A DNA stretch of 64,000 bases from Virgisporangium aliadipatigenens (GCF_016863615.1 NZ_BOPF01000002.1:62001-126000), one strand, 5' to 3'. Positions 27,128 to 35,777 are shown, numbered from the stretch's first letter. A program made the numbers and translations. The notes: generated by a model not told the origin, from the sequence alone.

Positions 27128-27801
27128 TACGCCACCACCCTGCCGTCGGCGAGGGTGACCACGCGGTCGGCGCGTTCGGCGGCGCGCGGGTCGTGCGTCA
27201 CCATCACCACCGTCGCCCCGAACTCGTCCACGCACCGGCGCAGCAGCGTCAGCACCTCCGCCGACGACCGCGAGTCGAGCGCCCCCGTCGGCTCGTCCGC
27301 GAACACCACGTCCGGCCGGGTGACCAGCGCCCGTGCGCACGCCACCCGCTGCTGCTGCCCGCCGGACAGCTGCGCCGGCCGGTGGTGCAACCGGTCCCGC
27401 AGCCCCAGGGCGTCGACCACCGCGTCGGAGTAGGTCTGGTCGGGCTTCTTCCCGGCGAGGTCGAGCGGGAGCGTGATGTTCTCCCACGCGCTCAGCGTCG
27501 GCAACAGGTTGAACGCCTGGAACACGAAGCCGATCCGGTCCCGCCGCACCGCCGTCAGTTTCTGCTCGGAGAGGCCGGTCAGCTCCGTCCCTCCGATGTG
27601 GACGGTGCCGTCGGTGGGACGTTCGAGGCCGGCGACGCAGTGCATCAGCGTCGACTTGCCGGAACCGGAGGGCCCCATCACGGCGGCGAAGCGGCCCCGC
27701 TCGAACGTCACGTCCACGCCGTCGAGCGCGACGACCCGCGCCCCGCCGGAGCCGAACACCTTCGTCAGCCCGCTGGCGCGCACGGCTGTATCTGCTGTCA
27801 T
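27127..27801 (-). CDS. ABC transporter ATP-binding protein (MacB/LolD type)
   Basis: A 224-aa single nucleotide-binding domain. Walker A GPSGSGKST is near 43-51, Q-loop VFQAFNLLPT near 92, signature LSGGQQQRVACARAL near 144, Walker B VVFADEPTGALDS near 166 and the H-loop MVTHD near 198. The family handles efflux, often of antimicrobial peptides, with a BceA/MacB arrangement. It is coupled to the permease gene. Confidence 0.9.
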   Translation of the reverse strand: MTADTAVRASGLTKVFGSGGARVVALDGVDVTFERGRFAAVMGPSGSGKSTLMHCVAGLERPTDGTVHIGGTELTGLSEQKLTAVRRDRIGFVFQAFNLLPTLSAWENITLPLDLAGKKPDQTYSDAVVDALGLRDRLHHRPAQLSGGQQQRVACARALVTRPDVVFADEPTGALDSRSSAEVLTLLRRCVDEFGATVVMVTHDPRAAERADRVVTLADGRVVA

Positions 27802-27858
27802 GCCATCACGATGTGGCCGGTGGTGCGGATGAGGCCTCGGCCGGAGGGCGAAGCGCGT

Positions 27859-27875
27859 CTGCGACTTTCGTCGTA
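27859..27875. promoter_or_regulatory. Candidate response-regulator box upstream of the ABC exporter
   Basis: CTGCGACTTTCGTCGTA contains the imperfect palindrome CGAC-TTTC-GTCG. The same 17 bases occur at 29619-29635, upstream of the histidine kinase gene. It lies 58 bp upstream of the ATPase start. Confidence 0.55.
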
Positions 27876-27879
27876 GCCG

Positions 27880-28302
27880 CTAGGCCACCGCGGATGCCGG
27901 GCGGAACACGACCTCGAGCAGTGCGCGCAGCGCTTCGCGTTGAGCTTCGTCCAGCACGTTTGTGGTGTGCTTGAGGATCTCGTTGGCCTGTTCAGTGAGT
28001 TGCCACGCCAGTTCGCGGCCCGCCGGGGTGAGGAAGACGTCGAGCATCCGGCGGTCCTCGGCGTTGCGATCGGTGGCCACGAGCCCGCGCTTGGCGGCCC
28101 GGTCGACGAGGGTGGACATGGTCGACTTGTCCAGGCCGCAGAGGTCGGCCAGTTCGGTCACGTGGCATCGACGGTCGCGGAGCGTGCCGATCACTCTCAG
28201 CTGGGTCAACGACAGGTCGTTCACGGCACCGAGGTGCGTGACCGTTCCGATGACGCTGAAGGCGCACTGCACGAGAGCGTCCTCGAGGGTGTCGAAAGCC
28301 AT
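27880..28302 (-). CDS. MarR-family transcriptional regulator
   Basis: 140 aa. The winged helix is at about 45-100: LTQLRVIGTL, then CHVTELADLCGLDKSTMSTL (recognition helix), then the wing RNAEDRRMLDVFLTPAG. MarR repressors usually respond to small phenolics. ATG at 28302 (MAFDTLED). It is divergent from the FAD oxidoreductase, with two palindromic sites in the gap. Confidence 0.85.
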   Translation of the reverse strand: MAFDTLEDALVQCAFSVIGTVTHLGAVNDLSLTQLRVIGTLRDRRCHVTELADLCGLDKSTMSTLVDRAAKRGLVATDRNAEDRRMLDVFLTPAGRELAWQLTEQANEILKHTTNVLDEAQREALRALLEVVFRPASAVA

Positions 28303-28330
28303 GGTCCGCAGCGTACGTGACGCACCCGGC

Positions 28331-28381
28331 TTGACATCGATGGAATTTCCAACCATTCTTGAAGTAGTTGGAAATTCCAAC
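28331..28381 (+). promoter_or_regulatory. Promoter with two MarR-type operators
   Basis: TTGACA (28331-28336) is a good -35 for the oxidoreductase gene, with a weak -10 (CATTCT) 17 bp on. TGGAATTTCCA (28341-28351) lies in the spacer. GTTGGAAATTCCAAC (28367-28381) is a longer version just downstream. Centres are 28 bp apart, so bound MarR dimers would block RNA polymerase. Confidence 0.75.
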
Positions 28382-28399
28382 CATATTGGAGGGGTGAAC

Positions 28400-29605
28400 A
28401 TGAGTCACTCGAACGGTAGGAAGGCACTCGTCGTCGGTCTCGGTATCAGCGGCATGGCCACCGCGATCCGCCTGCACCAGGCGGGCTGGAGCCCGACGAT
28501 CGTCGAACGGGCGCGCTCCCGCCGCACCGGCGGGCAGTTCATCGGCCTGTTCGGCCCGGGCCAGGCCGCCGCGCGACGGCTCGGGTTCCTCGACGCCATG
28601 CCGGACCGCTCGGTGCCCGGCGGCGTCACCTACACGGTCAACCGGGCCGGCCGCCGCAGGGCCGGCCTCGGCGTCCCGGACCTGCCGGGAGAGAACCGCT
28701 TCATGATGCGCAGCGACGTCGAACGCGCCGCCTTCGAGGCGCTGCCCGCCGACGTCGAGATCCGGTACGGGACCTCGCCCACCCGCATCGAGCAGGACGC
28801 GTCGGGGGTGGACGTCACCCTCGAACGGGCCGGTGCCCAGCAGGCCGAACGCTTCGACCTCGTCGTGGGCGCCGACGGGTTGCGCTCCACCGTCCGCCGG
28901 CTCGCCTTCGGCCCGCACCAGCGGTACCTGCGCCGCCTCGGCGTCATGGTCGCGACCTTCACGCTGCCCGCCCCGATCGGCGGATACGAACGCGACAGCG
29001 CCGGCCTGTTCGAGCCCGGACGCGCCATGTGGACCTTCCCGTTCGTCGACCATCCGCCGACGGCACTCTTCCTCTACCGCACCACGGACGTGGACGCCGA
29101 GTTCACCGGACGGCCCGCCGACCGGGTCCGGGCGGCGTTCGGGCCCCAGGCCCCGGGACCGCTGCTCGGCGAGGCCCTCGCCGCCCTCGACACCGCCGAC
29201 GAAATCGTCTTCGACTCTCTCGAACAGGTCGACCTGGAGACCTGGTCGTGCGGCCGGGTCGTGCTGGTCGGCGACTCCGCCTGGTGCCTGACCCTCTTCG
29301 CCGGCCTGGGCGTCTCCGCCGGGCTCGCCGGCGCGGACCTGCTCGGCACGATGCTGCAGCGCCACCCGGAGGACGTCGGCACCGCCCTGCGCGCCTGGGA
29401 GAACCACCTGCGCCCGCACATCGCCGGCTATCAGAGGAGCGGGCGCGAGCCACTGGTCTTCATGCCGGGCGACGAACGCGAGATGGCCCTGCGGCAGCTG
29501 ATGGCGCACGCCCTCAAACTGCCCGTACTGGCCGACGTGGTGCGCCACTTCGCGCTCGGCCGCAGCGAACGGGAGGACCGGCTCGACATCGCCAGGGTGC
29601 ACTGA
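28400..29605 (+). CDS. FAD-dependent oxidoreductase/monooxygenase
   Basis: 401 aa. The FAD motif is VVGLGISGMATA near 11-22 with E in IVERARS near 36. LVVGADGLRSTVRR near 155-168 and LVGDSAWCLTLFAGLGVSAG near 290-309 complete the class A pattern, although the last block has DSAWC in place of the common DAAH. Such MarR-linked enzymes often inactivate or degrade aromatic compounds. ATG at 28400 has GGAGGGG upstream. It is probably induced through the divergent MarR. Confidence 0.85.
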   Translation: MSHSNGRKALVVGLGISGMATAIRLHQAGWSPTIVERARSRRTGGQFIGLFGPGQAAARRLGFLDAMPDRSVPGGVTYTVNRAGRRRAGLGVPDLPGENRFMMRSDVERAAFEALPADVEIRYGTSPTRIEQDASGVDVTLERAGAQQAERFDLVVGADGLRSTVRRLAFGPHQRYLRRLGVMVATFTLPAPIGGYERDSAGLFEPGRAMWTFPFVDHPPTALFLYRTTDVDAEFTGRPADRVRAAFGPQAPGPLLGEALAALDTADEIVFDSLEQVDLETWSCGRVVLVGDSAWCLTLFAGLGVSAGLAGADLLGTMLQRHPEDVGTALRAWENHLRPHIAGYQRSGREPLVFMPGDEREMALRQLMAHALKLPVLADVVRHFALGRSEREDRLDIARVH

Positions 29606-29618
29606 CCGGCGCCCGCGT

Positions 29619-29635
29619 CTGCGACTTTCGTCGTA
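29619..29635. promoter_or_regulatory. Candidate response-regulator box upstream of the histidine kinase
   Basis: An exact copy of the 17-mer CTGCGACTTTCGTCGTA found upstream of the ABC exporter. It ends 35 bp before the kinase GTG, consistent with autoregulation of the two-component system. Confidence 0.55.
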
Positions 29636-29670
29636 CGCGCCGGTCCGCAAGACCGCTTAGGCTTCCCGTC

Positions 29671-30819
29671 GTGGAACAGCGCCTCGCCCGCATGCTCCCC
29701 GTGGCGGTCGCCGGGGTGGCGGTCTTCGCGCTGTCGTTCCTCGCGCCGGGCAAGCCCGCGTCGTTCTACGACGAGCCGGCCCTCGACGCCGTGTACGGGC
29801 CCGGGGCGCTGGTCCTGGCCGGCGTTCTCGCGGCCTCGTGCGGCATCGCGACGATGCTCGCCCGGCGGTGGTGGTGGCCGCTGTGCGTGGCGGCGCTGGC
29901 GGCATGGCTGACGTTCGGCTCGTGGCCGGGCATGATGGCCGCGACGTATCACTCCGTGGTGCGCGGGCGGCGCGTCCCGGCCGCCGTGCTCGCCGGCGTC
30001 GTGTTCGTCGCGCACGTCGCCGGGGCCGTCTACACCAAGCGCGACTTCCGGTGGGCGTACGTGCTGTGGGCGGTCATCGCCGCCGCGATGCTGGTCGCCC
30101 TGCCGTCGGCCGTCGGCCTGTGGATGGCCGCCCGGCGCCAGGTCCTCGCCGCCGCGCGGGAGCGGGCCGCCCAGCTCGAACGCGAACACTCCGCCCGCAC
30201 CGACCAGGCCCGCGCGGAGGAGCGCGCCCGCATCGCCCGGGAGATGCACGACGTCGTGGCGCACCGGGTGTCGCTGATGGTCCTGCACGCGGGGGCGCTG
30301 GAGGTCAACACGTCCGATCCGGCCACCGCCGAGGCCGCCGCGCTGATCCGCACCACGGGGCGGGAGGCGCTGGCCGACCTGCGTTCGGTGCTCGGCGTCC
30401 TGCGCCCCGCCGAGGTCGGCGCCGCGCCGCAGCCGACCCTCGCCGACCTCGACGCGCTGCTGGACGAGTCCCGCGCCGCCGGGGTCACCGTGGTCCGGCG
30501 GGATTGCGGCGCGCCGCGTGCCGTCTCCCCCTCGGTCGAACGCACGACGTACCGCATCGTGCGGGAGGCGCTCACCAATGTGCACAAGCACGCCGGGCGG
30601 GCGGCGGCCGACGTCGAGCTGCGCTACGGCGACGACGCGTTGGAGGTGTCTGTGCGCAACGGCCCCTCCGACGGCGGCGCGGCGCTGCTGCCCGGCAGCG
30701 GCATGGGCCTGGCCGGCCTGCGCGAGCGGGTCGAACTGCTCGGCGGCGAGTTCTTCGCCGGGCCGCAGGTCGACGGCGGGTTCAAGGTACGGGCACTGTT
30801 GCCACTGGGAGCAGTGTGA
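29671..30819 (+). CDS. NarL-type sensor histidine kinase (HisKA_3)
   Basis: 382 aa. Five membrane helices lie in the first 165 residues (about 8-27, 42-62, 66-86, 98-118, 130-152). A coiled-coil follows, then the HisKA_3 phosphorylation site ARIAREMHDVVAHRVSLM near 190-207, where the His precedes Asp. The HATPase has N-box VREALTNVHKHA near 295 and G-box GSGMGLAGLRERV near 347. GTG at 29671. With little extracellular sequence, it probably senses membrane stress or a partner transporter. The response regulator follows 13 bp later. Confidence 0.88.
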   Translation: MEQRLARMLPVAVAGVAVFALSFLAPGKPASFYDEPALDAVYGPGALVLAGVLAASCGIATMLARRWWWPLCVAALAAWLTFGSWPGMMAATYHSVVRGRRVPAAVLAGVVFVAHVAGAVYTKRDFRWAYVLWAVIAAAMLVALPSAVGLWMAARRQVLAAARERAAQLEREHSARTDQARAEERARIAREMHDVVAHRVSLMVLHAGALEVNTSDPATAEAAALIRTTGREALADLRSVLGVLRPAEVGAAPQPTLADLDALLDESRAAGVTVVRRDCGAPRAVSPSVERTTYRIVREALTNVHKHAGRAAADVELRYGDDALEVSVRNGPSDGGAALLPGSGMGLAGLRERVELLGGEFFAGPQVDGGFKVRALLPLGAV

Positions 30820-30832
30820 ACGGGGAGGCACG

Positions 30833-31471
30833 TTGATCAGAGTGCTGGTCGTCGACGACGAGGCGCTGGTGCGCTCCGGCCTGCGGATGATCCTGGAGGC
30901 GGCCGGCGACATCTCCGTGGTGGCCGAGGCCGCCGACGGGGCCGCGGCCGTCCGCGCGGTCGCCACCCACCGGCCGGACGTGGTGCTGATGGACGTGCGC
31001 ATGCCGGTCATGGACGGGCTCACCGCCGCCGGGCGCCTCCACGGGGAGAACGGGCCGAAGGTGGTGATGCTGACGACGTTCGACCTCGACGAGTACGTGC
31101 ACGCGGCGCTGCGCGCCGGAGCGGTCGGCTTCCTGCTCAAGGACACCCCGCCGCAGGACCTGGCGGCCGCCGTGCGCACCGTCGCCGCCGGGAACGCCAT
31201 GCTCGCTCCGACCGTCACCCGGCGGCTGATCAGCGCCTACGCCGACGGTGCGCCGGCCCGCGCGGAGTCGGCCCGCCAGCGGCTCGGCACGCTGACCTTG
31301 CGCGAGGAGGAGGTGGTGCGGGCCGTCGCGCGGGGCCTGTCCAACGCCGAGATCGCCCGCGAACTGTCGATGCGCGAGGCGACGGTCAAGTCGCACCTGA
31401 GCCGTTCGCTCGCGAAGCTGGGACTCACGAACCGTGTCCAGGCCGCGATCCTCGTCCACGACGCGGGCTGA
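30833..31471 (+). CDS. NarL/FixJ-family response regulator
   Basis: 212 aa. The receiver has DDE at 9-11, the phospho-acceptor Asp in VVLMDVRMPVMDG near 54 and Lys in LLKDTPP near 104. The LuxR-type helix-turn-helix is at about 148-205 (LTLREEEVVRAVARGLSNAE, MREATVKSHLSRSL). The start is TTG at 30833, supported by GGGGAGG 6 nt upstream. It likely binds the repeated boxes at 27859-27875 and 29619-29635. Confidence 0.88.
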   Translation: MIRVLVVDDEALVRSGLRMILEAAGDISVVAEAADGAAAVRAVATHRPDVVLMDVRMPVMDGLTAAGRLHGENGPKVVMLTTFDLDEYVHAALRAGAVGFLLKDTPPQDLAAAVRTVAAGNAMLAPTVTRRLISAYADGAPARAESARQRLGTLTLREEEVVRAVARGLSNAEIARELSMREATVKSHLSRSLAKLGLTNRVQAAILVHDAG

Positions 31472-31667
31472 CCCCACGCCTACCGCGACCCTCGTCATCT
31501 CCGGGCGCACGAGTGCCGTGAGCGTGCCGACCCGGCCGGTCACGCGGACCGGGTCGGCGTGCGATGGTAGATGTTGCGGCGTGGCCGTCTCTGCCTCCAA
31601 AGGCGGCCTTGCTTTTGGGTAGGCGCCATCCATCGATCGCCATAGTGTTGTCGGCGGAGGCGATCGG

Positions 31668-31832
31668 GTGGGACCTGTTGAGGATGCGCGCGCCGAGATG
31701 GCGGTGATCGGTGATCGGATCGCGTCGGCGCAGGGGCATACGGCCATGGGGGCCGAGGCGGCGCGGCGTATCGGTGACCGGCTGTCAGGGCGTCGAGGGT
31801 GTCGGCGATGGCGGCGGCATGTTCGGTGTTGA
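31668..31832 (+). pseudogene. Possible remnant of a small gene in a decayed region
   Basis: The stretch 31472-32057 has no convincing intact gene and lower GC than its surroundings. Its best candidate is a GTG at 31668 with GGAGG 7 nt upstream. It gives 54 codons whose first 40 look protein-like (EDARAEMAVIGDRIASAQGH, then TAMGAEAARRIGDRL) before turning Arg/Cys-rich. A protein-like segment on the other strand (NTEHAAAIADTLDALTAGHR, about 31770-31835) overlaps it. Both may be chance or frameshifted remains. Confidence 0.25.
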
Positions 31833-32057
31833 CCGAACCCTCTGCCGGTGGCGCCCAGCATCCTGGGCAGGTTGCGGCCCTCGCACTCGCGCACATCGTT
31901 TCTCGCCGTTTCCAGGGCTTGCCGCATGGTTCCGTTTTCGTGCATGCGCCTGACAGAACGGGCCCTGTTTTTGGCCATCTGAAGGCGGAGTCTGCCCTCC
32001 GTTTACCGGGCGCCCTCCACGTCGTCCCGGAGACCGGAGGGTGTCTAGGCTCGCCTG

Positions 32058-32750
32058 GTGCGTCCGGAAACCGTTCTCGAACAGACCGACTGGCGAGCCC
32101 TGGCACACAGTCACGGGCCGGCCTGGCCGGAGACCCCGCGACTCCTGGCCGGGCTGCTGACCGGTGACCGTGACGACGCGCGGCGGGCCCTGTCCCACCT
32201 GTGGGAGGAACTGTTCCACCAGGGCACCATCTACCAGGCGACACCCGCGGCGGCATGGTTCGTCGCCGTGGCACTCGGCGACCCGCGGGTCCGCGCTCAG
32301 CCCTGCCCCACGCGCGAGTACGGCGACGGGCCACTGCGTGCCGCCCTGCTGAACTGGCTGGCCCGCCTCGGATACGCGATGGGAGTCCAGTGGCGGGAGT
32401 GGTTCGGTGACGACGCCCCTGGCGGTGAGAACATCGGCGGTCCGCTGCGCCCGATGCGACCGCAACTCCATGCCGTGGTCGCCGCATTCCTCGACGATCC
32501 TGACGGGTACGTACGCGACGCGGCCCTCATCGCCGCCGTGAACCTGGCCTCCGCGCCCGAGCTGATGTCGCACCGCGCTGCCCTGTCCGACCGCGTCCGC
32601 GCCGCCGTTGCCGCCGATCCTCACTGGTGTCACCTCGGAACGGCGGTGCCGAATCTGCGTTACTGGGGTGAGCGGGACCTTCCCTGGAGGGAGCTTGCGA
32701 CGCCGGTCTACGAGCCGCAGCACGGACCCTTCGACGAACCCCCTTTCTAG
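32058..32750 (+). CDS. Hypothetical protein with HEAT-like helical repeats
   Basis: 230 aa, GTG at 32058. Two stretches resemble HEAT/armadillo helices: RLLAGLLTGDRDDARRALSHLW near 28-49 and LHAVVAAFLDDPDGYVRDAALIAAVNLA near 135-162. Related actinobacterial proteins of unknown role have the same pattern. It follows the decayed region and precedes the SAH riboswitch, and may be a recently acquired cassette. No catalytic motif seen. Confidence 0.6.
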   Translation: MRPETVLEQTDWRALAHSHGPAWPETPRLLAGLLTGDRDDARRALSHLWEELFHQGTIYQATPAAAWFVAVALGDPRVRAQPCPTREYGDGPLRAALLNWLARLGYAMGVQWREWFGDDAPGGENIGGPLRPMRPQLHAVVAAFLDDPDGYVRDAALIAAVNLASAPELMSHRAALSDRVRAAVAADPHWCHLGTAVPNLRYWGERDLPWRELATPVYEPQHGPFDEPPF

Positions 32751-32815
32751 GCCCTGTTTCACATGACGGAGAGCTTGCCAGGCTGCCATCGGGTGGTGTT
32801 ATGGTGACTGCGGGT

Positions 32816-32885
32816 CGAGAGGCGCTGCGACGGATTCTTCCGCCACGCTCGGCCCAGTCACTAGTTGACCCAAGGGCGCCTCCGA
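32816..32885 (+). ncRNA. SAH riboswitch controlling ahcY
   Basis: GAGGCGCTGCGAC (from 32819), CCACGCTCGG and AAGGGCGCCTC (to 32882) match, in order, the conserved strands of the S-adenosylhomocysteine riboswitch. The closing helix P1 is GAGGCGC (32819-32825) with GCGCCTC (32876-32882), and the 3' strand ends 8 nt before the ribosome site AGGAGG (32891-32896). The known class turns expression on when SAH builds up, which fits the downstream SAH hydrolase. Confidence 0.92.
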
Positions 32886-32901
32886 TTCTCAGGAGGCAGC
32901 C

Positions 32902-34356
32902 GTGAAGCTGCAATCTGTCAACGGTCTCGAGTTCGCGGTGGCGGACCTCTCCCTCGCCGAGGCGGGGCGACACCAGATCCGGCTCGCCGAGCACGAGATG
33001 CCCGGCCTCATGGCGTTGCGCCGCGAATACGGTGCCGCGCAACCGCTGCGGGGCGCCCGCGTCGCCGGTTCGCTGCACATGACGGTGCAGACGGCCGTTC
33101 TCATCGAGACGCTCGTGGCGCTCGGGGCCGAGGTGCGCTGGGTCTCCTGCAACATCTTCTCCACGCAGGACGAGGCGGCCGCCGCCGTGGTCGTCGGTCC
33201 ACAGGGGACGGTCGACGCGCCGGCCGGCACGCCGGTGTTCGCCTGGAAGGGCGAGACGTTGGAGGAGTACTGGTGGTGCACGATGCGCCTGTTCGACTTC
33301 GGCGACGGCGTGGGCCCGAACATGCTCGTCGACGACGGCGGCGACGCCACCCTGCTGGTGCACAAGGGCGTGGAGTTCGAGACGGCCGGCGCCGTGCCGG
33401 TGTCCACTGAGGACGATCACGCCGAGTACCGCGTCATCCTCGCCACGCTCGCCGAGAGCATCGCGCAGGACGGCCAGCGCTTCACCCGCATCGCCGCGCA
33501 GCTGCGCGGGGTCACCGAGGAGACCACCGCCGGCGTCAACCGGCTGTACCGCTTCGAACAGGCCGGCGCGCTGCTCTTCCCGGCGATCAACGTGAACGAC
33601 TCGGTCACGAAGTCGAAGTTCGACAACAAGTACGGCATCCGGCACTCGCTCGCCGACGGGCTCAACCGCGCCACCGACGTGATGCTCGGCGGCAAGCTCG
33701 CCGTCGTCTGCGGCTACGGCGACGTGGGCAAGGGCGCGGCGGAGTCGTTGCGGGGACAGGGCGCCCGGGTCGTCGTCACCGAGGTCGACCCGATCTGCGC
33801 GCTCCAGGCGGTGATGGACGGGATGGAGGTCGCGCGCCTCGAGGACGTGGTCGAACGGGCCGACGTCGTCATCACCACCACCGGCGGCATCGACATCGTG
33901 ACCGTCGCACACCTGGAACGCATGAAGCACAACGCGATCGTCGGCAACGTCGGCCACTTCGACACCGAGATCGACATGGCCGGTCTCGCCAAGGTCCCCG
34001 GCATCGAACGGATCGAGATCAAGCCGCAGGTGCACGAGTGGCGGTTCCCGGACGGCCACAGCGTCATCGTGCTCGCCGAGGGTCGCCTGATGAACCTGGC
34101 CAACGCCACCGGCCACCCGAGCTTCGTCATGTCGAACTCGTTCACCAACCAGACGATCGCGCAGATCGAGCTCTTCACCCGGCACGGCGAGTACGCCAAC
34201 AAGGTGTACGTGCTGCCGAAGCACCTGGACGAGAAGGTGGCCCGGCTGCACCTCGACGCCCTGGGCGCACGGCTGACGACGCTGACGAAGAAGCAGGCGG
34301 AGTACCTCGGCATCGACGTCGAGGGGCCGTACAAGCCGGACCATTACCGATACTGA
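32902..34356 (+). CDS. ahcY: S-adenosylhomocysteine hydrolase
   Basis: A 484-aa NAD-dependent enzyme splitting SAH into adenosine and homocysteine in the methyl cycle. [15 protein letters not shown] near 57-71, catalytic KSKFDNKYG near 238, NAD motif [10 protein letters not shown] near 271-280, [11 protein letters not shown] near 350, and the C-terminal KPDHYRY (Lys-Tyr reaching the partner subunit) are all present. GTG at 32902 follows AGGAGG. The SAH riboswitch gives direct feedback. Several methyltransferases in this window produce its substrate. Confidence 0.97.
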   Translation: MKLQSVNGLEFAVADLSLAEAGRHQIRLAEHEMPGLMALRREYGAAQPLRGARVAGSLHMTVQTAVLIETLVALGAEVRWVSCNIFSTQDEAAAAVVVGPQGTVDAPAGTPVFAWKGETLEEYWWCTMRLFDFGDGVGPNMLVDDGGDATLLVHKGVEFETAGAVPVSTEDDHAEYRVILATLAESIAQDGQRFTRIAAQLRGVTEETTAGVNRLYRFEQAGALLFPAINVNDSVTKSKFDNKYGIRHSLADGLNRATDVMLGGKLAVVCGYGDVGKGAAESLRGQGARVVVTEVDPICALQAVMDGMEVARLEDVVERADVVITTTGGIDIVTVAHLERMKHNAIVGNVGHFDTEIDMAGLAKVPGIERIEIKPQVHEWRFPDGHSVIVLAEGRLMNLANATGHPSFVMSNSFTNQTIAQIELFTRHGEYANKVYVLPKHLDEKVARLHLDALGARLTTLTKKQAEYLGIDVEGPYKPDHYRY

Positions 34357-34361
34357 ACCCC

Positions 34362-35066
34362 TTGTCCGACAACATTTTCGCGCACCCGAGGCTCGCGGCC
34401 GTCTACGACACGTTCGACGGCGGCCGCGAGGACCTCGACGCGTACCTGCGCCTCGCCGACGAGCTGAACGCCCACCACGTGCTCGACATCGGTTGCGGCA
34501 CCGGATGTTTCGCGCTCCTGCTGGCGGCGACCGGGCGGCGCGTGACGGGTGTGGACCCGGCGGCGGCGTCGCTCGAGGTGGCCCGCGCCAAGCCGGGTGC
34601 GGAGGCGGTGCGGTGGCTGCACGGCGACGCCACCACCCTGCCGGACGACCTGTCGGTCGACCTCGCCACGATGACGGGGAACGTCGCCCAGGTGTTCCTG
34701 AGCGACGACGACTGGCACGCCACCCTTCGCGGCGCCCGTGCCGCCCTGCGCGACGGCGGCCATCTCGTCTTCGAGACCCGTCGCCCGGAACGCCGCGCCT
34801 GGGCGGAGTGGGGCGGCATCGACGTGCGCGACGGGGTGACGCAACACCTGCAGGTGACCGACGTGTCGCTCCCGTACGTCTCGTTCCGCTACACGTACAC
34901 GTTCGCCGCGGACGGGTCGACGCTGACGTCGGACTCCACGCTGCGCTTCCGCTCCCGGGCGGAGGTGGCGGAGTCGTTGCGGGACAACGGGTTCACCGTC
35001 GTCGACGTGCGCGACGCGCCCGACCGGCCGGGCCTCGAACACGTCTTCGTCGCCCACCGCGAGTAG
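34362..35066 (+). CDS. Class I SAM-dependent methyltransferase
   Basis: 234 aa. Motif I HVLDIGCGTGCFALLL is near 34-49, GVDPAAASLEVAR near 57-69, LHGDATTLP near 80-88 and LATMTGNVAQVF near 93-104. The start is uncertain: TTG at 34362, 5 bp after ahcY, fits the family length; no ATG or GTG is better. It is probably co-transcribed with ahcY and so under the SAH riboswitch. Substrate unknown. Confidence 0.75.
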   Translation: MSDNIFAHPRLAAVYDTFDGGREDLDAYLRLADELNAHHVLDIGCGTGCFALLLAATGRRVTGVDPAAASLEVARAKPGAEAVRWLHGDATTLPDDLSVDLATMTGNVAQVFLSDDDWHATLRGARAALRDGGHLVFETRRPERRAWAEWGGIDVRDGVTQHLQVTDVSLPYVSFRYTYTFAADGSTLTSDSTLRFRSRAEVAESLRDNGFTVVDVRDAPDRPGLEHVFVAHRE

Positions 35067-35081
35067 GGGCATCATGGGCGG

Positions 35082-35627
35082 ATGGGATTCTTCGATCAAC
35101 GGCCGGCGCAGCCGCCCCCGCCGGAGCCCGCCCGCCCCGCCTGGCTGCCGGATGAGGCGGTGCTGCCCGGTGCCGTCCCGGAGACCACCGTGCTGGCCCG
35201 CACCGACGACGTCGTCGTGGCGCTCGGTGACCTGCACGCCTACCCGAACGGCTTCGCGTTCACGCTCACGGTCGTGCTGCGCGAGCCGCAGCGCGAGGGC
35301 GGCGGCCGGTTCCTGCGACACTTCCACGCCCGGCCGCTGCCGGCGGACTTCCTGCGCTTCGGGCTGCGGTTCGCCGACGGGACGGTGCTGACCAACCTCG
35401 ATCCCCGGCCGGCCGACCCGGACGAGGAGGGGCCGCGGCTCCTGCCGCAGGGCGGCAGTGGCGGTCAGCGGCGGCACGAGCAGCGCTACTGGGTGTGGCC
35501 GTTGCCGCCGTCCGGCCCCGTCGACGTGGTGTGCGAATGGCCGGCGCGGGGCATCCCGGAGACGACCGTGGCGCTCGACGGCGACGTCGTGCGGGAGGCG
35601 GCGGGGCGGGCGGTCACGCTGTTCTGA
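35082..35627 (+). CDS. Conserved hypothetical protein
   Basis: 181 aa, ATG at 35082 (MGFFDQRPAQPPPPEPARPA). A Pro-rich N-terminus leads into a beta-rich domain with VVALGDLHAYPNGFAF and a C-terminal WVWPLPPSGPVDVVCEWPAR block. This matches a conserved actinobacterial hypothetical type without known function. It lies 15 bp after the methyltransferase, probably in the same operon. Confidence 0.6.
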   Translation: MGFFDQRPAQPPPPEPARPAWLPDEAVLPGAVPETTVLARTDDVVVALGDLHAYPNGFAFTLTVVLREPQREGGGRFLRHFHARPLPADFLRFGLRFADGTVLTNLDPRPADPDEEGPRLLPQGGSGGQRRHEQRYWVWPLPPSGPVDVVCEWPARGIPETTVALDGDVVREAAGRAVTLF

Positions 35628-35743
35628 GCCGCGCGGGGCGCTGCCGCCCGTGCAAGCCGTTCAGCCGTGTCCATGGGCGTCGGGATATTAGCGCCGTTTC
35701 GATCGACGGGGGTCATTTCGGCTGGCATACTCCCGGGCGTCGT

Positions 35744-35757
35744 TGGAAGCGCTCCCA
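35744..35757. promoter_or_regulatory. CebR-like LacI-family operator
   Basis: TGGAAGCGCTCCCA differs at one position from TGGGAGCGCTCCCA, the site of the cellobiose repressor CebR in Streptomyces. It lies 20 bp before the start of a secreted Cip1-like protein and suggests induction by plant-polymer oligosaccharides. Confidence 0.7.
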
Positions 35758-35777
35758 CGCCGATCCGGAGGCGACCC

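Noticed and set aside
31425-31739. A 104-codon minus-strand frame overlapping the end of the response regulator
   Set aside because: No ribosome site, composition typical of antisense frames, and half of it lies in the decayed stretch.
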